Part shown: one piece after another, positions 1 through 14,900 of the stretch
Layout: each line of letters begins with the position of its first letter
Numbering within the stretch: position 1 is the stretch's first letter
Assembly: GCA_030762175.1 (NCBI GenBank)
Contig: CM060833.1
Span: 170,266,501 to 170,330,500 of the forward strand
DNA length: 64,000 bases
Direction of reading: 5' to 3'
Source: Metallyticus violacea
Taxonomy: Eukaryota; Arthropoda; Insecta; Mantodea; Metallyticidae
The notes under the pieces: generated by a model
Seen by the model: the letters and a program-made list of their open reading frames with translations, nothing else
Database searches by the model: none
What the model was told of the DNA's origin: nothing
Made by a program: the position numbers and the translations under genes

Positions 1-2224
1 CGAGGAAATGCGTGCCTAAATTCTCAAAGAGTTTGAGGTAGTCAGCTGCTAAGAGCTTCCTCAGTAAGGTTCGCGGGAGCCTGATGAAGGTGCCGTGTTC
101 CCTTCGCTGTAAAAATGTACAGGTTAGTTACTGAAATCTCGTCTATGCGGTGTTAATGTGTGAAGCAGGGTTCATCTAAGTGTTTATTGTGAAATAATGT
201 TATTTGATTATGCACGTACTGCAGCAGTTGTATATGATCGGAAAGTATTTTTAAAATACCCTCTCAGCATCCGGTATTTCTGTTTTCATATTTTATGTTA
301 AGTGCTGTCTCTCTATGTCCACCATTCTCAGCTATTGCCTGATAATGGTGTTTAGTAATCTGTACGACTGTGTAGACCTCAAAACGTGATGTGAAGTAAC
401 GTCTGAGGCAGAGACTCCGTAAAGTATTAAAGTATTCAGTATTAATTAATGTATATTAATTATCATATGTATAATGTATATTAATATCATATTAATGTAT
501 AATCAGAGATATGCTTATTGTAGTTTTACTCAGCTTGTAAGTTTTATAATTGGAATTATATGAAATCGGCTTCTGGACAGTGGCATCAGAGCAAGTAGTC
601 AGTTCTTCCTAAGAGTCTCCAATATATGTAGTTTTTAATACTGTTTTAACTACTGAGGCATCACAATAGCTTAAGTCTATGAAAGGTATTTATTTTACAC
701 TATCAAGATGTTTCAGCACCCGGAAGCCAATAAGGATTAATTTGTCAGAATAATTCATACAACTGTTTTAAATCTAGAACATTAAATGTCTCGCGTTTGT
801 TTTTGCTTTGTTTTGTTTTTTAGTTTCAGTGCTGAAAACATTTCCTCGAGCACCTGAAGACGCATTTAATGTAATTAATATATTTTTAAAATAGCAATGT
901 TTTACTAAGAATAGTAGGATTGTAAGTAGCGCTTAATTTTAATATATATATTTGTAAATATTAATATAAACGTTATTTAAATGAAATATTGCGATATTTA
1001 GTAGTTGATACTCTTTCTCTGAATGCTTGTATTTCCGTTTATATTGTCTCTTCTGCTTTGTATATAAATATTTTTGAAGCAAGCTGAAAACTGGCCATGG
1101 GAGATAATGTACAAACCTCATAACGCCAAAAAGTGTGATTTTTATATTCAAGAATTGTTTACTGAGACCCTCTTTTTATTAGGTGTATAATGAAACAGTT
1201 TAATGTAATAAGACTTTACTATTTGTATAGTTGATAGTTTAGACTATGAGGATAGACATGGCGTAAAAAGAAATAAAAAAAAACCATTTATTTTAGAGAG
1301 TATCCCGCAAGTTAGCAGCTCCAAGTAGTCCTTACATTGAAGGGGCTATCTGAATGTGGGGCATGTGTAGACATTGGCTACCCTTAAGGCTTAAATCAAC
1401 TTGAAAGGCTTATCCAGAGCACATAACTCGGTAATAAGGCATATTAGACAGTAGTAGCAGACATTTGTGTAGCAAGTCATGGGAAGATATTTCCCTAAAC
1501 TGATATCTGTAATTGAGCGCATTAATGAGCTGTATACCTGATTCTACATAGACTTTTTCCTTTGATGGTACTTCTGTACCACTTCCTAACTTGTTTTTTA
1601 GTAATGGACTTTTTATTGTACAACTGTCGCATGGACCTTACGGCCGTATATGCTGATATCGCACACACACATACCTACATGCATGCATACATACAGATAT
1701 ACAAACACATCGATATAATTACATCACACGTTTCCTATGAGTAATTTTATATATAACATGAATAAAACCTTTACTCGAGTCCCCCTTCCATTTACTCACA
1801 CCTCTCTCCAACCCCCCCCCCCTCTTCACTATAGTCATTAATTTTCTTTGTCGGGTATTCGCTAGAAATATTCCTAAATTGTGTATCTCGCATGCACCAA
1901 TACTCCCCGCCAGATGTTTAAACTTCTACTGGAATGGTGCATACAAGATGCTCACACAATTTGGGAATATTTCTATCAATTACGTAAGCTGTTGGTGCTT
2001 TCTAAACGAGTTCCAGCAAAGTATCTTTAAAGGGACCCAAAGAGATAGAAGTCTTGAGTGGAAGTGCACCCTTTCGCACAAATAATGACATCAGCGCGGT
2101 TCAACGTGCCTGGAGCGCTCACTCCAGCATGGAGATTGGTTTCTTCACAACTGTCAATGACCCACACAATTTTAAGGATATTCGCTGCATCTTTGTTTTC
2201 GTGAACCAGGGTTTCATTTACAGA
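1..2224. other. Intron or 5' flank of MRTF, no gene seen
   Basis: AT-rich sequence with short TA and CA repeats (about 940-1080 and 1660-1700) and a C-run near 1810. No ORF here resembles a known family. A donor-like CAG|gttagt at 121 could end an upstream noncoding exon, but nothing else supports it. Confidence 0.4.
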
Positions 2225-2342
2225 TCGTTGCACCTCCTTATGGCGCGGACCCGTGAGGGAGGTCTGTGGTTCGATTCCCGCCAGGACTATCCTCCATGAC
2301 TGAGATTTCAGCATTAAAAACGGGCATTAAACACTATTAAAA
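2225..2342 (+). repeat. tRNA-derived SINE fragment (family A-like tail)
   Basis: The piece has a B-box-like GGTTCGATTCC near 2269 and ends in AAAAACGGGCATTAAACAC. The same tail ends the copies at 10234-10508 and 57130-57185. The A box is poor, so this copy is partial or composite. Confidence 0.5.
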
Positions 2343-2837
2343 AATCTCTTTGCTTGTTTGGGAGTCTATAACAGAAGTCATTTTAACAGTACGCAGCAGT
2401 TTTCCCATCTCTGTGCTTGCATGAGGGAATATTAGATTTCATGCATACAAAAATGTAATTTTCAATCTTTGTTAATGGCTAAGGTGGGGAAAAAAAGGTG
2501 GTGCATTACTTTTTGAATGATCCCGGTAAATCAGTGCCCGACATTGAATGCTAAATATGAAGACAAAATATAAAGACTACATAATTATTCTAGCAAGGAA
2601 GACTAAAAATACGTTTGAAAAGGATATTAATTATTCTCTTTCTAGTATTCCTGTCTCGAATATGTCATGAATTCATTTCCACCTATTCAAGAATTGTAAC
2701 TGAAGGCTACAGTAGCAAATTTCTTTCGGTTTTTGCACTGCATTAAGTAATAGCTGCCTCACTTAATGTTACAAGAAGGTAAATATCGTCTGTGTTTTAT
2801 TTACAGTCATTTTATTTCTTTCTTTTTATGTTTGCAG

Positions 2838-2903
2838 CCCTGAAGAACAAGTTGATGATGAGACGACCCATAAATCTGCTTGTGGATCAAGGCATCATGC
2901 CAT
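2838..2903 (+). CDS. Mrtf: MRTF exon with the first half of RPEL1
   Basis: A pyrimidine-rich acceptor ends in tttgcag before 2838, and the donor gtgagt starts at 2904. The exon enters with two bases of a split codon and leaves with one. It encodes LKNKLMMRRPINLLVDQGIMP, close to the first RPEL repeat of vertebrate MRTFs (pattern RR..EELV.QGIMP). The glutamate usual in the RPEL core is a leucine here (RPINLL). Two in-frame ATGs (2855 and 2858) could start a short isoform if the upstream exon is noncoding. I could not decide this from the sequence. Confidence 0.88.
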
Positions 2904-5900
2904 GTGAGTACTAGTTTTATACTCTTTGTTGCAACATTCTGATATAGAAATACTGTCTCAAATATTATGTTGATTTTAAATAAAATTTATTCGTAAATAC
3001 AGAATTTAATTAATTTTCAAAGTGAAAACCATCAGTTGTGTGTCTTGAGTCATCTTTCAACCAGCACCATACTTTTTTGGGCAGTGTCAGTTCTAGCTTT
3101 TGATGCAAGAAATACATAGATACCAACTTTACCTTCTTCAAAGTTTTGAAATTTCCTTTCTTGAAAGATATGGTTCAGGGATCAAAACAGATGAAAATCC
3201 GAAGGTACAGTCAGGACTGTATGCTGGTTGTGGTATAAGCTCTATTGCATATAGTTCATGGGTTTTTACGTGTAGTGGTTTTAGCAATGTGGGATGTTTC
3301 ATTTTCTTGTTGTAAGAGTCTCACTTTTGATTAATTAGTGCCAGATATTTCTGAGTCAAAACTGCATAAGCTCTTCCAAGTTGTTGAGAATAAAGTCAGC
3401 TTTAACAGCTTGCCCATTTGAAACAAACTCAAAATGAATTGCATATTCTTAATTTAACTAAACACATGAACATTATTTTATGCTCAAAATGGATTTCTTT
3501 AACAAGCTCTAACAAGACAAGAATGAGCCACTGTTTTGAGATGTCAGGGTTTTTGGGAAGTCAGGGTGCAGATATATGTTCATTTTTCATTACATGTCAC
3601 ACATTTTTATGATTAGTATATTATTATACAATAACAGGTAACATTGTGTGCTGAACATGTGCTGGCGTGTGTCATTGAGTTTCTATGCAATTTTTGGAGG
3701 ATCTGTATGTGACAATGTACTATATTTTTAGTGCACAATGTTCTTTTATTAGCCAATGACTGCTTGTGGACAGATTTTCTTCAAATATTTTGTGTTTGTT
3801 CTATATTCCATACCTTAGGCTTTTGGGAGTGTTGCAGATATCTTATGTCTATTTCTACATATTGAAATGCTGACATGAATATTTGAAGCGGTTCACACCT
3901 GTTTTCATGAAACCTCTGGCACATATTCATGCAAGTTTTAGTGCATAAGGCATGAATAATGATGCATTGTAGCTGTTGTTGATTTGATTTATTTATGGAT
4001 GCTCTTTAACAGCTCAGGTCACCAGCATCCCATTCTATTCAGGGCATGAAACAGCCGAAAAATTTTGCTCAGAGGCCTCTTCTTTCAGGCTTGAGGTTCT
4101 TTGGACCCACGACTTTACTTCCCTTCCGAAGGAAGCCATAATTAGGATTTTTACCCTTGAAAAAATCCATTGATCCTGGCTGGGTTTGAACCTGCAATCT
4201 TGGGTTTAGAAGGCAGGTATGGTTACCATTACATCACCAGGACCGACCATTGTAGCTGTAAAATCTCTCAAATAGTTTATAATGTTTATGACTTTAAAGA
4301 TTTTTTCTCCCTCAGCTCTGAAGACTTCACCAGCGTTCCATGAACAACGGCAGAAACTTGAACGTGCCAAAAAAGGAGACTTACTGAAGGCAAAGATTCA
4401 GCAACGCCCTGATAGACAAGAACTTGTACGACAACATATTTTGGAAGGTGAGCGTGAAACATTTTACCCCAATCAGATTATGAAGTGTTAAAACAGGAAT
4501 AACTAATTTCAGCTGTGTAACTGAAATTAAGTCTTAGATTATTTATTAATTTGCTAATCTTTAATCATAATTCAATGATGATTTGTAAAAAGGTTTAAAA
4601 TTTGTGATATATAGTAATTGAAGTATTTGTTCAAATTTGGTATTAATTTTCATTTTAGCAACTTAACATATAATGAAATAAAGTATTCTGTGTTATAATT
4701 TGTTTGTTAAAAGTGATTTTTAAATAATTTAATGTATCTTATCTTCTTTCTTGGCCTTCAGAAAGTGCCAACTATTTATAAGGTTCACCAAGGTCCTCTA
4801 TAATTATGCAGTATCCATTACTTAGAGGTTGGAAATGTAAATAGCTAAATAGTGCATTGATTATTGCAGCTGACATGGGTCATGTAGATCCATCACTAGC
4901 AGAAAGGCAGCGTATGCTGAAAAAAGCAAGACTAGCAGACTCATTGAATGACCAGTTATCACATCGACCTGGGCCTCTTGAACTCATCAAAAAGAACATA
5001 CTCCATACTGAAGAACCTATTGAGAGGGCTGTTAAAGGTGAGAACAATAGTTTCGTATCATATGGACTATAAAATGATTAAAACATATCTACTATATTTA
5101 GAGAGCAGAAGAGTAACAGCACAACATTCAGAATAGTGTGTAATAATTTGTTTTAATTTTGTTATTAAGAAGGTATGGTGTGTTACAACATGAGCTGATG
5201 CACTTGGCAGTTAAGGATACAAGATGAAATATTCATAATATTTTGTTGTTCAGTTCTTTGTTATAACTTTGTTATTGAATTGACATATTTATCTTCATAA
5301 TTTTTTCCTTTGTTTTATTAAAGAAACATAGCTGGCAAAAAATTATAATTCACTGATTTTAAAAATTATTGCTCAACAAGCTCTCAATTTGTATAAAACT
5401 TTGCTATTTATTTTTTATATTAAATTACTTTATTATTGTTTGGTGTTTTGAAAAAAAAATTAGAGTGGTGATCTCTTACGTATTTTATACTGTGTTAATG
5501 ATTTCCCCCTCTCACATTCTTAATTATACGAGTGTTTCATTTTACATGGTGTAAGAATTCAGTGCTAAAATTTTAATGCAGCAGTAAGCTAAAAAAAAAA
5601 AATTCATAACTACATCTGGAAAATTCAAACAGTTGTTAAAAATAACTATAATTTAAGAGAATTTGATATTTTTCACTTTAAAATGTAACAGGGCAAATTA
5701 AGGGCAGATATAATAAAGGTAAGCAAGATATTGGGTACATATATTGTGTCAGTAAAGGCATGGTAGATTTTCAAAGCTTTATCATATAACCATAAACATT
5801 GAGCATTTCAAATATGGAATACATGCAAATAATTCCTGGACCCCAATTTTAGGAAAGGAGATTTAGAAAGGAAAAAAAAAATGTTTATAAGCTGTGTTAA

Positions 5901-8900
5901 ATATTTATATTGAAAACAGTAAGGACTGCAATAAAGTTAAATTGTTATAGCATTTAAGAAATTTGTTCCATAATAATTTTCATAATCACTTTACAGAGCA
6001 GAACAAACTATTACTCTGAAAAAAAAAGTGTATACACCTAAGTGAGCATTTTAATTGTTTTTGTTCTATTTAGCACATATAAGTATCATAACACAATTCA
6101 TCCATCCTTTAGGATGAGCTCAAATGATGATGTCCTTAACATTCACTTTAGGCATAGTTTTTCTTTTAAGATGATAAATGGCAGTAGCTTTCTTCCATTC
6201 TGCAGCTATACACAACATCTTTGTTTTTTTACTACCCAGTTCTAATTACCATAGAATTCAACCATTTTATTTACTGTATAGTCTTACAGCATTTCAAAGT
6301 ACCCAGGCATTTGGTCTACTTTACCAATTTGCAACAGGTAATATTGATTTCTATGGTGCAATCTGATGATAAATCTGTGGAACTTCACCATCTTCTCTTC
6401 GTAATTGGCAGGGAAACGTTGAGCAATGCTTGTTTTCCTATGAAAGCTGAAGCCATTACGTTAAATACATGCATGAGCCATTCAGGGATAGCCTTAAAAC
6501 ATTGGTTATTTAGTTCTCTTGCTATATACTGAAGTGATACATTGCATTCATAACGGCACTCCAAACTGCCTCTTTTCTGTCACATGTTCCTATAATGTTT
6601 TCCAATTCTGGAAACTTCCCTTTTTGCCCGCGAAGTGCCCCCAGTTACTGTTGGTCTACTCAAACGAACTTTATTTTTTCGCCAGTAATAAATACGGCTC
6701 TCATCCATGTCATATTTTTGCCCAGCAGCACAATTGCCAATTTGTTCTGCATCTTCAATAATTGGAGCATTTCTTTCCTGTTGAAAGACCTGTAATGATG
6801 TTTCTCACTGGCCATTCTGAACATGTGCTTTCACTTCAGCTGATGCTATGCAAATGATCTATAATACAATCTTCTAGCTTGTGATGGAAGAATGCGAACT
6901 TCTAAATTTTGGTGCATCAGAAATGTAGTTCCAACACTAACGTGAATAATACCTGCACCCCAACTTTTTGCTGTTAATTTTGGAGAAAATATGAAGGCAT
7001 TATTTGCATTTACGTGGTAAATAAAGAAAAAAATTTTTACACGCTTAGTGCATTTTGATGTGGCTTCTGTTTGTTGCTCATATTACTATTTTTCGTAAAA
7101 CATTTGTTTATTGTTTGTCTGAAGATCTATTGTGCCAGATGAAACACTTTAAATTAATGCTCCAATTCTTCTACATATTACTAAGCACATCAGGTGTGAT
7201 AGACTTTGAAAGCTTTTCTGAGTATGTATGCAATATTATTGACATTAAAATTGTATATAATTTGCTTGAGTAGCCCCAAATCTAAAAGCCTAAAGGCTGA
7301 AGTCCAGTGAATGTGCCACACCTTGCATAACACAATGCTCTGGAAAGATCACATCTAGACTTTCATGAACAGTGTAGCTGTAGTGTAGAGGAGCACCATC
7401 TTTTTGAAAGATGACACCTTCATATCCAATTTGTGGCACTGCACACAATTTCAACATATTCAGATTGTTCCATGATAGCGTAGAAAAATGGGCATATCAC
7501 TTTTATCATTGTGAAGGCACAGTGCACATTGACTTTTTGAGAGTCACATTCATTAATCCATTTCCTGCCATTATGTCAATGAAGACTATCAGGCACATGG
7601 AATATAGCCTTATCACTGAGAACTGTTCATCATTGTCCTTATCAAACATATGTACAGCAAAATTAGATCTTTTGGGCTTACATCATGTAGGTACATTTCC
7701 TTTAATAACTGCAGTTTTAATCCATTAATTGCTGATGTTTCTTCAAACATTTGTGAATTGGATCTACTAAAGATCTAGACTTAAAGTTCAAATGTGCAGT
7801 AATTAGGTATCTTGCCTCTATCACTTCTGTGTTCTCATCATTAACAGTCCACATCCTAGAGCTTTTGTCATCCAACAAGTTGCCAGTTTTTTAAAGCTGG
7901 TGATCCCACCAGCAAATATTATTTTCATGTGATGAATCTTCATTGAACATACAGTAATATTCATGACAAAAATATATCACAGATGCAAATTTTGTCAGCC
8001 AAAAAACACATTGAACCATCATTTGAGCCAGCTATGCTATGAGGCTTCTAAGTGGCTTCTTTTGCATCTTCATCAACAGACTACCATGTGCTTGTTCCAA
8101 ATATTCTGCACACTTCTGAAACTCTTTGAGATGCATTTCAATGCAGTGTAAGTATCATGGCTTTATTTTATTTTGATAGGATTCTGTTAGGATCTGAAAC
8201 TGCACCTGAAATTATAGGCACACTGTATATATGTAAATTATTGACCAGGTACAAAAAAGATCAGCAGTAGGAACCACATGCCCAGCCTTATCTTTCATTA
8301 AAATTATAGGAAATGGAACAAGTAGTTTTGCCAGAAAATAGAAGCCATACTTTTCACATTAAAATCTTTTTGTGCCAGTTTCATGGAGGTAATGTTTTCT
8401 TTCATCTGTCGTACATTTATCAATTTATTTGACAAATAGGTTTCTCATTTGTCAAGGATTAAAAACATTTTCTTTTATTGTATATCTATAATTAATTTTT
8501 TTCATAGTGAAAACTTGGTAAATTTGGTACTTTTTCTTTTTTCTTTTTCTTTCTCTTTCTCTTTCCTTTCCTTTCCTTTCCTTATTTTTATGGTTTTGCC
8601 TTATAACTTTTGCAGAGGGTGTTATTCCATTCAAAGCAACATGTGAAGGGCAACTTACAAAGCCTCAGCACCCAAACCAATACATCAACTTTGAGGAAGA
8701 TTCTCAAAGCTCTGAGGGGACCCAGTCACCCTTACAAACACAGCCCACAAGTTCTATTCCTGAAGTGCACCAACAGCAAACAGATGTACTGGAAGCAGCA
8801 GCGGCCTCTGCTGGGATAGTAACAGTTGCGCTAAAGATTCCTACTACAGTGGTAGTGACATCTGCTGCTTCACCAGCTGCATTCCAGCAAGGGATAACTG

Positions 8901-11900
8901 CAGAAACTCAGCAGGCAGCAACAGTTACATTTGCTAATCTGTGTAGCAATGGAAATGTACCCACTATCCTTCCACTGGCTCCTGCTCCAAGTCCCATGAG
9001 TCTGGGATCTACTACATCTAGTCTCAGCCCCCTCAGTTCTATCTCAGTATCTTCACCCCCTGCACCACCAACCCCTTCCCCAGCACTTACCATTACTCCA
9101 CGTCCAGCACCTCAACCTTCACCCATCTCTGCTCCCTCATCTCATCGAACAGATGCACCAGGCAAGGACAAAAATCGCAAAAAATCCAAATCTAAATCGC
9201 AACCCAAGGCAAGAACAATAAAATTCCATGAGTACAAAGGTCCTCCAAATGCACATAAGAGCACAGCAATGAGTGCAACCTCACCAGTTGAAACATCATA
9301 TGAGTTGTTGCTTCAACAACAGCAGCTTTTCCTACAGTGGCAGTTGGAGTGGCAGCATAAGGTAAGCTGGTCTTTAATTGCTTAAGAAAAATGTACATAT
9401 TTCAGAAATTAAGTGTATCTGTCAGGGGAACTGAAATAAATGTCAGATTTGTAAGGATAAACTGTTGTTTGTGTAAATAAAGCAAATGCTTTGGGGAGAC
9501 TATTGAAACCAATTTAATGGCCATCCAAGGGGACATATTTTGTGTGCATAATATGATGAGTGTCAAGCAAATAATGAAACAAATTTTCTTGTAAAAATAT
9601 AATATTTTATGTGCAGTATCTTCACACATTATCTCATGTTCTTTTACTGAATGGCAGTAGTGCTGTCAACTTTCAAAATGGAATATCTAAATAATATGCA
9701 TTTTAAACAAAGGGCAATAATTAAATTTCCTTTGGCAGAACATAAGACCATCACCAAATATGCAGACACATTTATGGTGAGGTAGCAATGCATAAAAGCA
9801 CTCTCAGTCATGCTATCATTGGAAAAAGGTTGAAGCAGTCTGACTGATCATCTATGCGCCAAGCAGCCACACATTGCATCATATTACTTTAGCTTATGTG
9901 CCAACCCCATCCTGTGACTGCAGTCCTGAACAGTAGTGAAGAAAGCCGACTGGTTACGATCTTGATAGTATGGATTACTTAGGTAGATAGGTTTCCTTGG
10001 TGGGTATGCAAGGCTGTTAGCTCAGTTGGTTAAAGCATCATGCCTATAATGTGCAGGTCATGGGTTCGATCCCTCCCCACTTTTTTCTCACTTTTAATCT
10101 TTTTCTCTGTCTTGTATTCTTCATCATTTGTCTATACTGTTCTTAATGGAATAAATGTTACTTTTTTTCCCCCCTTTTTCTCTCTCTTGTAATCTTATAA
10201 TTTGTGTATACTGTTCTTAATAGAATAAATATCACCATGGGTGGCCGAGGTTGTTAAAGTGTGGGCTTGTGGGTGGGAGGACTGGGGTTCGAATCCAACC
10301 AGGTTTCGAACCCTTATGGAGGTTTTTTACAGATTTTCCTCAGTCCTCTTAAATGGCAAATGCTGGGGAAGTATTCTAAACTTAGGCTTGGAATGTTTCC
10401 TACCTTAAAAATAATCATTTCTCAATATATCATTTTATCTCATGTATCATTAGTGTCCACTACCTATGGTGCCTGAGTAGTAAAAATGGGCGTTAAATAC
10501 CTTTAAAAAAACAAAGTTACAGGTTACTTTTTCATAGGTTTGGTTAGATTAGTTTAGTTTAGGTTTAACAAAATATAACAGAACTCCAACTTGTACTGCA
10601 TTTGAGGCAGAATTTGCCTTTCTCCGCTGCCATTTGGGACTCTGGCTACAGGACAGAGTCATTTTGTAGTGTCAAGACATCACATTTTCTATAATAGAAT
10701 TGCCTAAATCCTAAATTTGATGCATGTTTTTCCTTGAGGTCATGCAGTTAACATAAAACTCTTTTGAAGTTGAAGAAGTGGTTCTGATGCATTATCCTCC
10801 ATAGATATGACCAAAAGTTCTTCTTCTGCTCCTCCTTATTCTTACAATGTGAAAGCACACAAGTCTTTTCATCTCAGAAGAGATTACTAAACTTTGGTTC
10901 TCACTTCCCTAAACCTCATATCTCGCACCATCTGATTTCCATTTCTTTTGCAGTCTATAGGACTAGATTTGGCTACGATGAGATAACCATTGCTGCAGTA
11001 TAGACTTAGCATATAGAAGATATAGTAGGATTCACGTGTTATACATGAAATTGCTGCAGCAGTACTATTGTCTTGCTGGGCTCTCTACTATGTCTGTCAT
11101 GTAATCATACAGTGTGTTAGGCCTAAGTGTGAATAAAAATTGCCCACATTATTAGGATAATGTTAAAAAATACACATGCATGCACACACTTTCTGTGTAG
11201 AAAAAGAGACTTTTTAAATATGTAATTTGATAACATCCAACATCATTTTAATGATAAATCAACTAACACATTAAATATATAGTCCTCCGGAGAAAGGGGC
11301 AAAAGGGCTGTTGCCACTCCCTGGATTATGCAAATACAAAGTGAAAAGAAATCAGCATAGAAGACCAAAGAATAGTTTATAATATCTGAGAAATTTGTGT
11401 AAGTATCTATTATATATCAGTATTTAAATAGATATAATTCTAATAAGGATAGTAATTTAACATTCTCTTTGTCTATTAGAGTAGCAACTTATATACCTTC
11501 ACCATTTTCATATCCCATATTTGAGTTACATTTAGATTATTACTATAATGAATGCAAATGAAATACAAGATTTCAATCCAAACTCTTATAATTTTTTTAC
11601 CTCTATGAGGTGTGTATCTTTTCTTGAATAATTATCTTGTGTTGTGAATGTTTGTGTTTTTGGTTATCAGTTATATAATTTCATCATGAGGAAGGAAAGA
11701 GACACATTGTAAAGAGGTTCTAGCACCAACAGCAAAATGTCTATGCCCTAAAGAAGCTTATGTGAGATATGTGTATGACTGCTTTTGGTTATTGTTTCTC
11801 CACTAATCTTTTGCAATGACTATTTGCGTAGTTTTTATGTGTGCACATTTCAGAACATTCTTGCTATAAAACAGAATTCTTCTTCTTCTTCTTCTTCTTC

Positions 11901-14900
11901 TTCTTCTTCTTCTTCTTCTTCTTCTTCTGCTCCTTCTTCTTCTTCTTCTCCTCCTCCTCCTCCTCCTCCTCCTCCTCCACCTCCTCCTCCTCCTCCTCCT
12001 CCACCTTCTCCTTCTCCTCCTCCACCTTCTCCTTCTCCTCCTCCTCCTTCTTCTCCTCCTCCTCCTCCTTCTTCTCCTCCTCCTTCTCCTCCTTCTTCTC
12101 CTCCTCCTCCTTCTCCTCCTTCTCCTCCTCCTCCTTCTTCTACTCCTCCGCCTCCTCCTCCTTCTTCTTCTTCTTCTTCTTCTTCTTCTTCTTCTTCTTC
12201 TTCTTCTCATTTTCTTTATATTTCTTTCCCCTGCTTCTATTTCTACTGTTTAGGGTCATTAAAAGATTGAAACATAGCACTAGTTCATAACTGTGCCTCA
12301 GATGCAAGCATGTCTGCTTGTCAACTGATGGGTCTGGGTTGAATCCTTATTCAGAAGATATTGCATTGGTAAGATTTTTTTTCAGTTGTCCCATATGTTG
12401 AAAAGGTGAAGATGATTTAGAAACTCTGGCCTTATTTGCACCATCATTTTATTCATTCCATTAATCATCTTGAACTTTTTATTAGTTGACAAAATATATA
12501 TATATATAAAATCAAAATCAAAAATCATAAAGCAACACTTCACTTTGTAAGCAACTTCCAAATGATAGACAAAATTTCATAAATAATATGCAAACATTTA
12601 TGTATCTCAGCAAAGCATTACAGATAAAACTATTAATGACAGAAGAGTTCAACACTGTTATCTTTTTTTTCCAGTATCCTCAAATAATCCTTCCTGCAGC
12701 ACAAAAGCCATTGAGCTCAGACACACCACTCTCTGGTATTATAGCAGTCACCTCACCTACATCCCAGACACAAAGCTCGAATGCCGCAACCCAAAATACA
12801 AGTTCCTCTTTAGCTTCTCCGCAAGTGGCTTCATCAGAGCAAGAGCATTCTCAAAATCAGCAACTGCAGCGGCCTGCATCAACACCTCCTCCACCTCCAC
12901 AACAACCATCACAAGCATTGCGTATACATGCCAAACTGGAAGATATGAAGGGTAGGTATTGCAATTGCAAATTCAAATGTATATAATACAGAAGAATATA
13001 ATAGTGCAGTGTTTTGGCACACTATTCATTTTACATAAACTCATAAGTACAAAATGTAACCCTGACTTTCTTAACTGTGCATGCTGGAATTATTCTGTAT
13101 CTATGCAAATGAAACAGTTTTGTCAAAACACAGTCCCCATAGTTTGCAAGGCCAGATTGTTTTTGTTTTATTTTGTAAGCAAATCTAATCCCATATTTTA
13201 TTTCTTTTCTATCCTGTTATTTATGGTAAGACATAATAATATTTTAAACATTTAAATCTGCAATCAAAGAGTAAACCATTGCATTCTTATGTACAGTGAG
13301 TGATTTGAAAGCGGAATTAAAGAAGCGAAACCTGCCAGTATCTGGTTCAAAGCCTCAACTAATTGAACGTCTGAAGCCATTTAGTGAGTCCTTGACTACT
13401 CAGCAGGATGCTGGCAGTTCTGCATCTGCAACATCAGAAACTGCCAATACTGCAGTCACACCAATTGGACACATCTTCATGGATACTACAAATTCTGTCA
13501 GTGTGAATGAAGAATCTCTGTCAGGTTAGTTTAAATTATGAGAAAACAGCAACTGAAAGGAGAGTGTCATATCTAGAATTGGATTTTTAAGCAGTGCAAA
13601 TTGCAGTTTTAGGCCAAAACACGTTTTAAATTTAATAAATTAGACCCATTTCAGTAAAACTGAGTATTTTAGGTACATATAACTAAGGCTTCAAACCTAT
13701 GTATTTTACTAAAATTAACAAATTATACATTAAAATGCACAAAACAGTACATTTAAGAAATGGAGGCAGACAGCTGTATTACACAAACACAGTTGCACAA
13801 ATTTAAAATATTTAAAAAAAAAATTAAATGTACTTTGGAAGTTTTTGAAATTTATTCCCACGTTCATTCTCTTTCATAACTGTCTACACAGTACATCACC
13901 AGAATGTTTTCTAAATTATCCATGTTAATCTTTGCCTTTTGTCAGTGAGAATCATTTTGAAAGCAAAAAGTCTTCTTTCTGCTGCAATAGACATCACAGT
14001 AGCAACTTCTAAATCACCTATAGTAGAAACATGAATATCTACTGGAACATTTACATCTTGACACTGTTTCCAACAGTGAACATCCTACATTCTTATTTAG
14101 TATTCACTCACTTACTTTTAACTTTTTTCCCAGTTTCCCCCAAAGCACAATATTATTTTCTCCTGGGTGTTCTTCATATTGCAATTTGACTACAAAGAGA
14201 TTGATTTTTACGTTCTAAATGTTCAGTACTTCCAGATATAAATGAAAAGTGTGATGTTAGGTAGGCAATATCTTTTTTCAATGATACACTCTTTCACTGC
14301 TTTTACACATGCTGCAATATCGGATTCAGGTAATACTTCAATAACTGTAATCATTTCTTTAAAGTATTTAAATAATACCCTGAATCCATGTTTCCCTAGT
14401 GTTACAACATGCTGAGATGGGAGTGGAATATCTGGGCATTTCCCTCTGAATATTGAAATCCTGGAGGGGCTTAGCATAAACATTTTTTCATATTTGAAAT
14501 GAATGAATTAACAGGAAGGAAGTTGTTCCTGATTGTTTCAAAAACCCTGTGAAGGGCGTAAGTTAAGGTTATAAGAAATGGAGCTGCTAACCATGTATGA
14601 GTCAACATCAGTACAAAACAACAGAACTTAAGGATCTCTTTATTACCAGAGTATAATTACTGTAGGCTTTTGTTTACAAAACAAGCAATGGTTATGCTAT
14701 TCACTTTTGGAAGTTCCTTAATACATACAAGGTGCAGAATCAAAGGTTCATGAGTCAAGTTTCCCTACTTTCATACTTGCTATATATATCTATTCATAAA
14801 ATCTGATATTTCTTCTATAGAGGAGACCCATATTTAAGAATTGCCTCTATCCTGCCAAATGAATGCTAAGTTTCATTGTATATTCTACCTACATAATTTT

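Noticed and set aside
1..121. Possible upstream MRTF exon ending at CAG|gttagt (121)
   Set aside because: The phase needed to join 2838 meets a TAA just before the donor, so it could only be noncoding. No other evidence supports it.
2027..2314. 95-residue antisense frame as a gene
   Set aside because: It covers the SINE piece at 2225-2342 and matches no family.
11785..12290. Long open frames coding poly-Ser/Pro, poly-Arg or poly-Phe
   Set aside because: They are produced by the TTC/TCC microsatellite and have no support as genes.
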